Origin: Planctomycetota bacterium
GTDB taxonomy: Bacteria; Planctomycetota; UBA1135
Assembly (NCBI GenBank): GCA_022447335.1
Contig: JAKVCF010000121.1
Coordinates: 1 to 7,022, forward strand
Reading direction: 5' to 3'
DNA: 7,022 nucleotides
A model generated the notes under the pieces. The model saw only the letters and a program-made list of their open reading frames with translations. It was not told the origin of the DNA and searched no databases. How positions within the stretch are numbered: the first letter of the stretch is position 1; the number at the start of each line of letters is the position of its first letter. Below are positions 6,473 to 7,022 of the stretch, piece after piece. The position numbers and the translations under genes are program-made.

Positions 6473-7022
6473 AGAGAATCGTAGTCGTTTCGACGTTCGA
6501 GACTTTTCCGTTGGCATCAATCACCTGCAACCATACCGTGCGACCCGCAAGACGACTTGGCAAGAAGCGGTTGATGTTGCTAGTCCCTGCAGCATTCGCA
6601 GTGCGCTGCAGAATCAACTTGGCATTATCAATGTCCAGATCACCCAGTCCAGGGACCGTCGAACTCCCTGGCCCTGAACCATTGCAAAGACCGATGATCG
6701 TGAACGGATCCGTCCCTTCAACGGTTGCGCTGGCAGTAGTATTCGAGGTCAGCGGTAAGGACAAGGTCAGCGTCAGGTCGGCGTTGTTATCCCCCGGCGT
6801 GAATCGCCCAATCCATGTGCGCCAGCTCGTAGTACGGAACTCGTGGTGGCTCCAGAAGGTGCCCGGATTAACCGGATCTTCTTCCAAGCCCGCGTAGTCC
6901 CCCCACCGGCTACCCGTTTCAGCCGAGGTACTGACCTGCATCTGCGTGTAATCGCGCAGAGTACCTGCCGCATCCGCAGCTTCACGCCAGGTGCGCTCGA
7001 CGCCGATGTACTCGTTCGAGGA
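6471..7022 (-). CDS. C-terminal part of a secreted propeller-like protein (5' end outside window)
   Basis: The frame is open from the right window edge to a TAG at 6471, giving 183 visible residues; an internal ATG at 6941 is not the real start, since homology-like sequence continues upstream. Residues 28-74 contain the run TGSRWGDYAGLEEDP, then GTFWSHHEF and WRTWIGRF. This pattern is typical of the last blades of large secreted sialidase/BNR-like beta-propeller proteins, which usually carry RWGDYS, DP, FW..NEY and W.T.IG.F in that order. The rest (about 75-183) is a beta-rich domain full of Ser, Thr, Gly and Asn, with GRTVWLQVIDANGKVSN near the end. It resembles C-terminal extracellular domains ending in a YLQ..D...SN strand pair. 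No membrane anchor, LPXTG or PEP-CTERM signal follows, so the ending may be a secretion or sorting domain, or a plain beta-sandwich. The family assignment comes from pattern memory. The gene is followed by a strong terminator. Confidence 0.75.
   Translation of the reverse strand, partial: SSNEYIGVERTWREAADAAGTLRDYTQMQVSTSAETGSRWGDYAGLEEDPVNPGTFWSHHEFRTTSWRTWIGRFTPGDNNADLTLTLSLPLTSNTTASATVEGTDPFTIIGLCNGSGPGSSTVPGLGDLDIDNAKLILQRTANAAGTSNINRFLPSRLAGRTVWLQVIDANGKVSNVETTTIL

Noticed and set aside
1..7022. Mobile element, CRISPR, phage or defence system
   Set aside because: No transposase, integrase, direct-repeat array, terminal inverted repeats or recognisable defence gene is visible, and all intact genes belong to common chromosomal families.

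Overview
The window is a moderately GC-rich, gene-dense piece of a bacterial chromosome, most likely from an organism with an outer membrane. The signs are a lipoprotein signal with a clean LAAC lipobox, a SanA/DUF218 envelope protein, and a DUF1800 protein. The last gene, with its propeller-like repeat and SN-rich C-terminal extracellular domain, recalls large secreted proteins of Planctomycetota and related environmental lineages. That taxonomic hint is inference only. There is no rRNA, tRNA, CRISPR array, insertion sequence or phage gene, and no intergenic stretch longer than about 130 bases.

Layout. (1) Positions 1-603, minus strand: the N-terminal 201 residues of an ABC-2 type ABC transporter ATPase, cut by the left edge. 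(2) Positions 604-733: a short divergent intergenic region with a perfect 12-base palindrome. (3) Positions 734-2392, plus strand: a 552-residue TPR lipoprotein, His-rich and ending in a CxC motif. (4) Positions 2426-6349, minus strand: four co-directional genes in the transcription order YihY/BrkB-type membrane protein, DUF1800 protein, VOC-family (glyoxalase fold) protein, SanA-like DUF218 protein. Gaps of 61, 55 and 91 bases and no strong internal terminator allow one operon. (5) Positions 6398-6472: three consecutive hairpins, the middle one a textbook minus-strand intrinsic terminator with a UUCG loop. (6) Positions 6471-7022, minus strand: the C-terminal 183 residues of a secreted protein, cut by the right edge.

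How it fits together. Most products are predicted to act in or beyond the cell envelope: the ABC ATPase at the inner face of the membrane, a lipoprotein, two inner-membrane proteins (YihY, SanA), an apparently exported DUF1800 protein and a secreted adhesin/propeller-like protein. The VOC protein is the only clearly cytoplasmic soluble enzyme candidate. An envelope theme is reasonable, but nothing in the sequence demonstrates a joint pathway.

I found no convincing evidence of a new defence, mobile or RNA-based system. The items most worth a second look are the triple-hairpin junction, the His-rich/CxC TPR lipoprotein, a DUF1800 gene without its usual DUF1501 neighbour, and the palindrome in the divergent promoter region.
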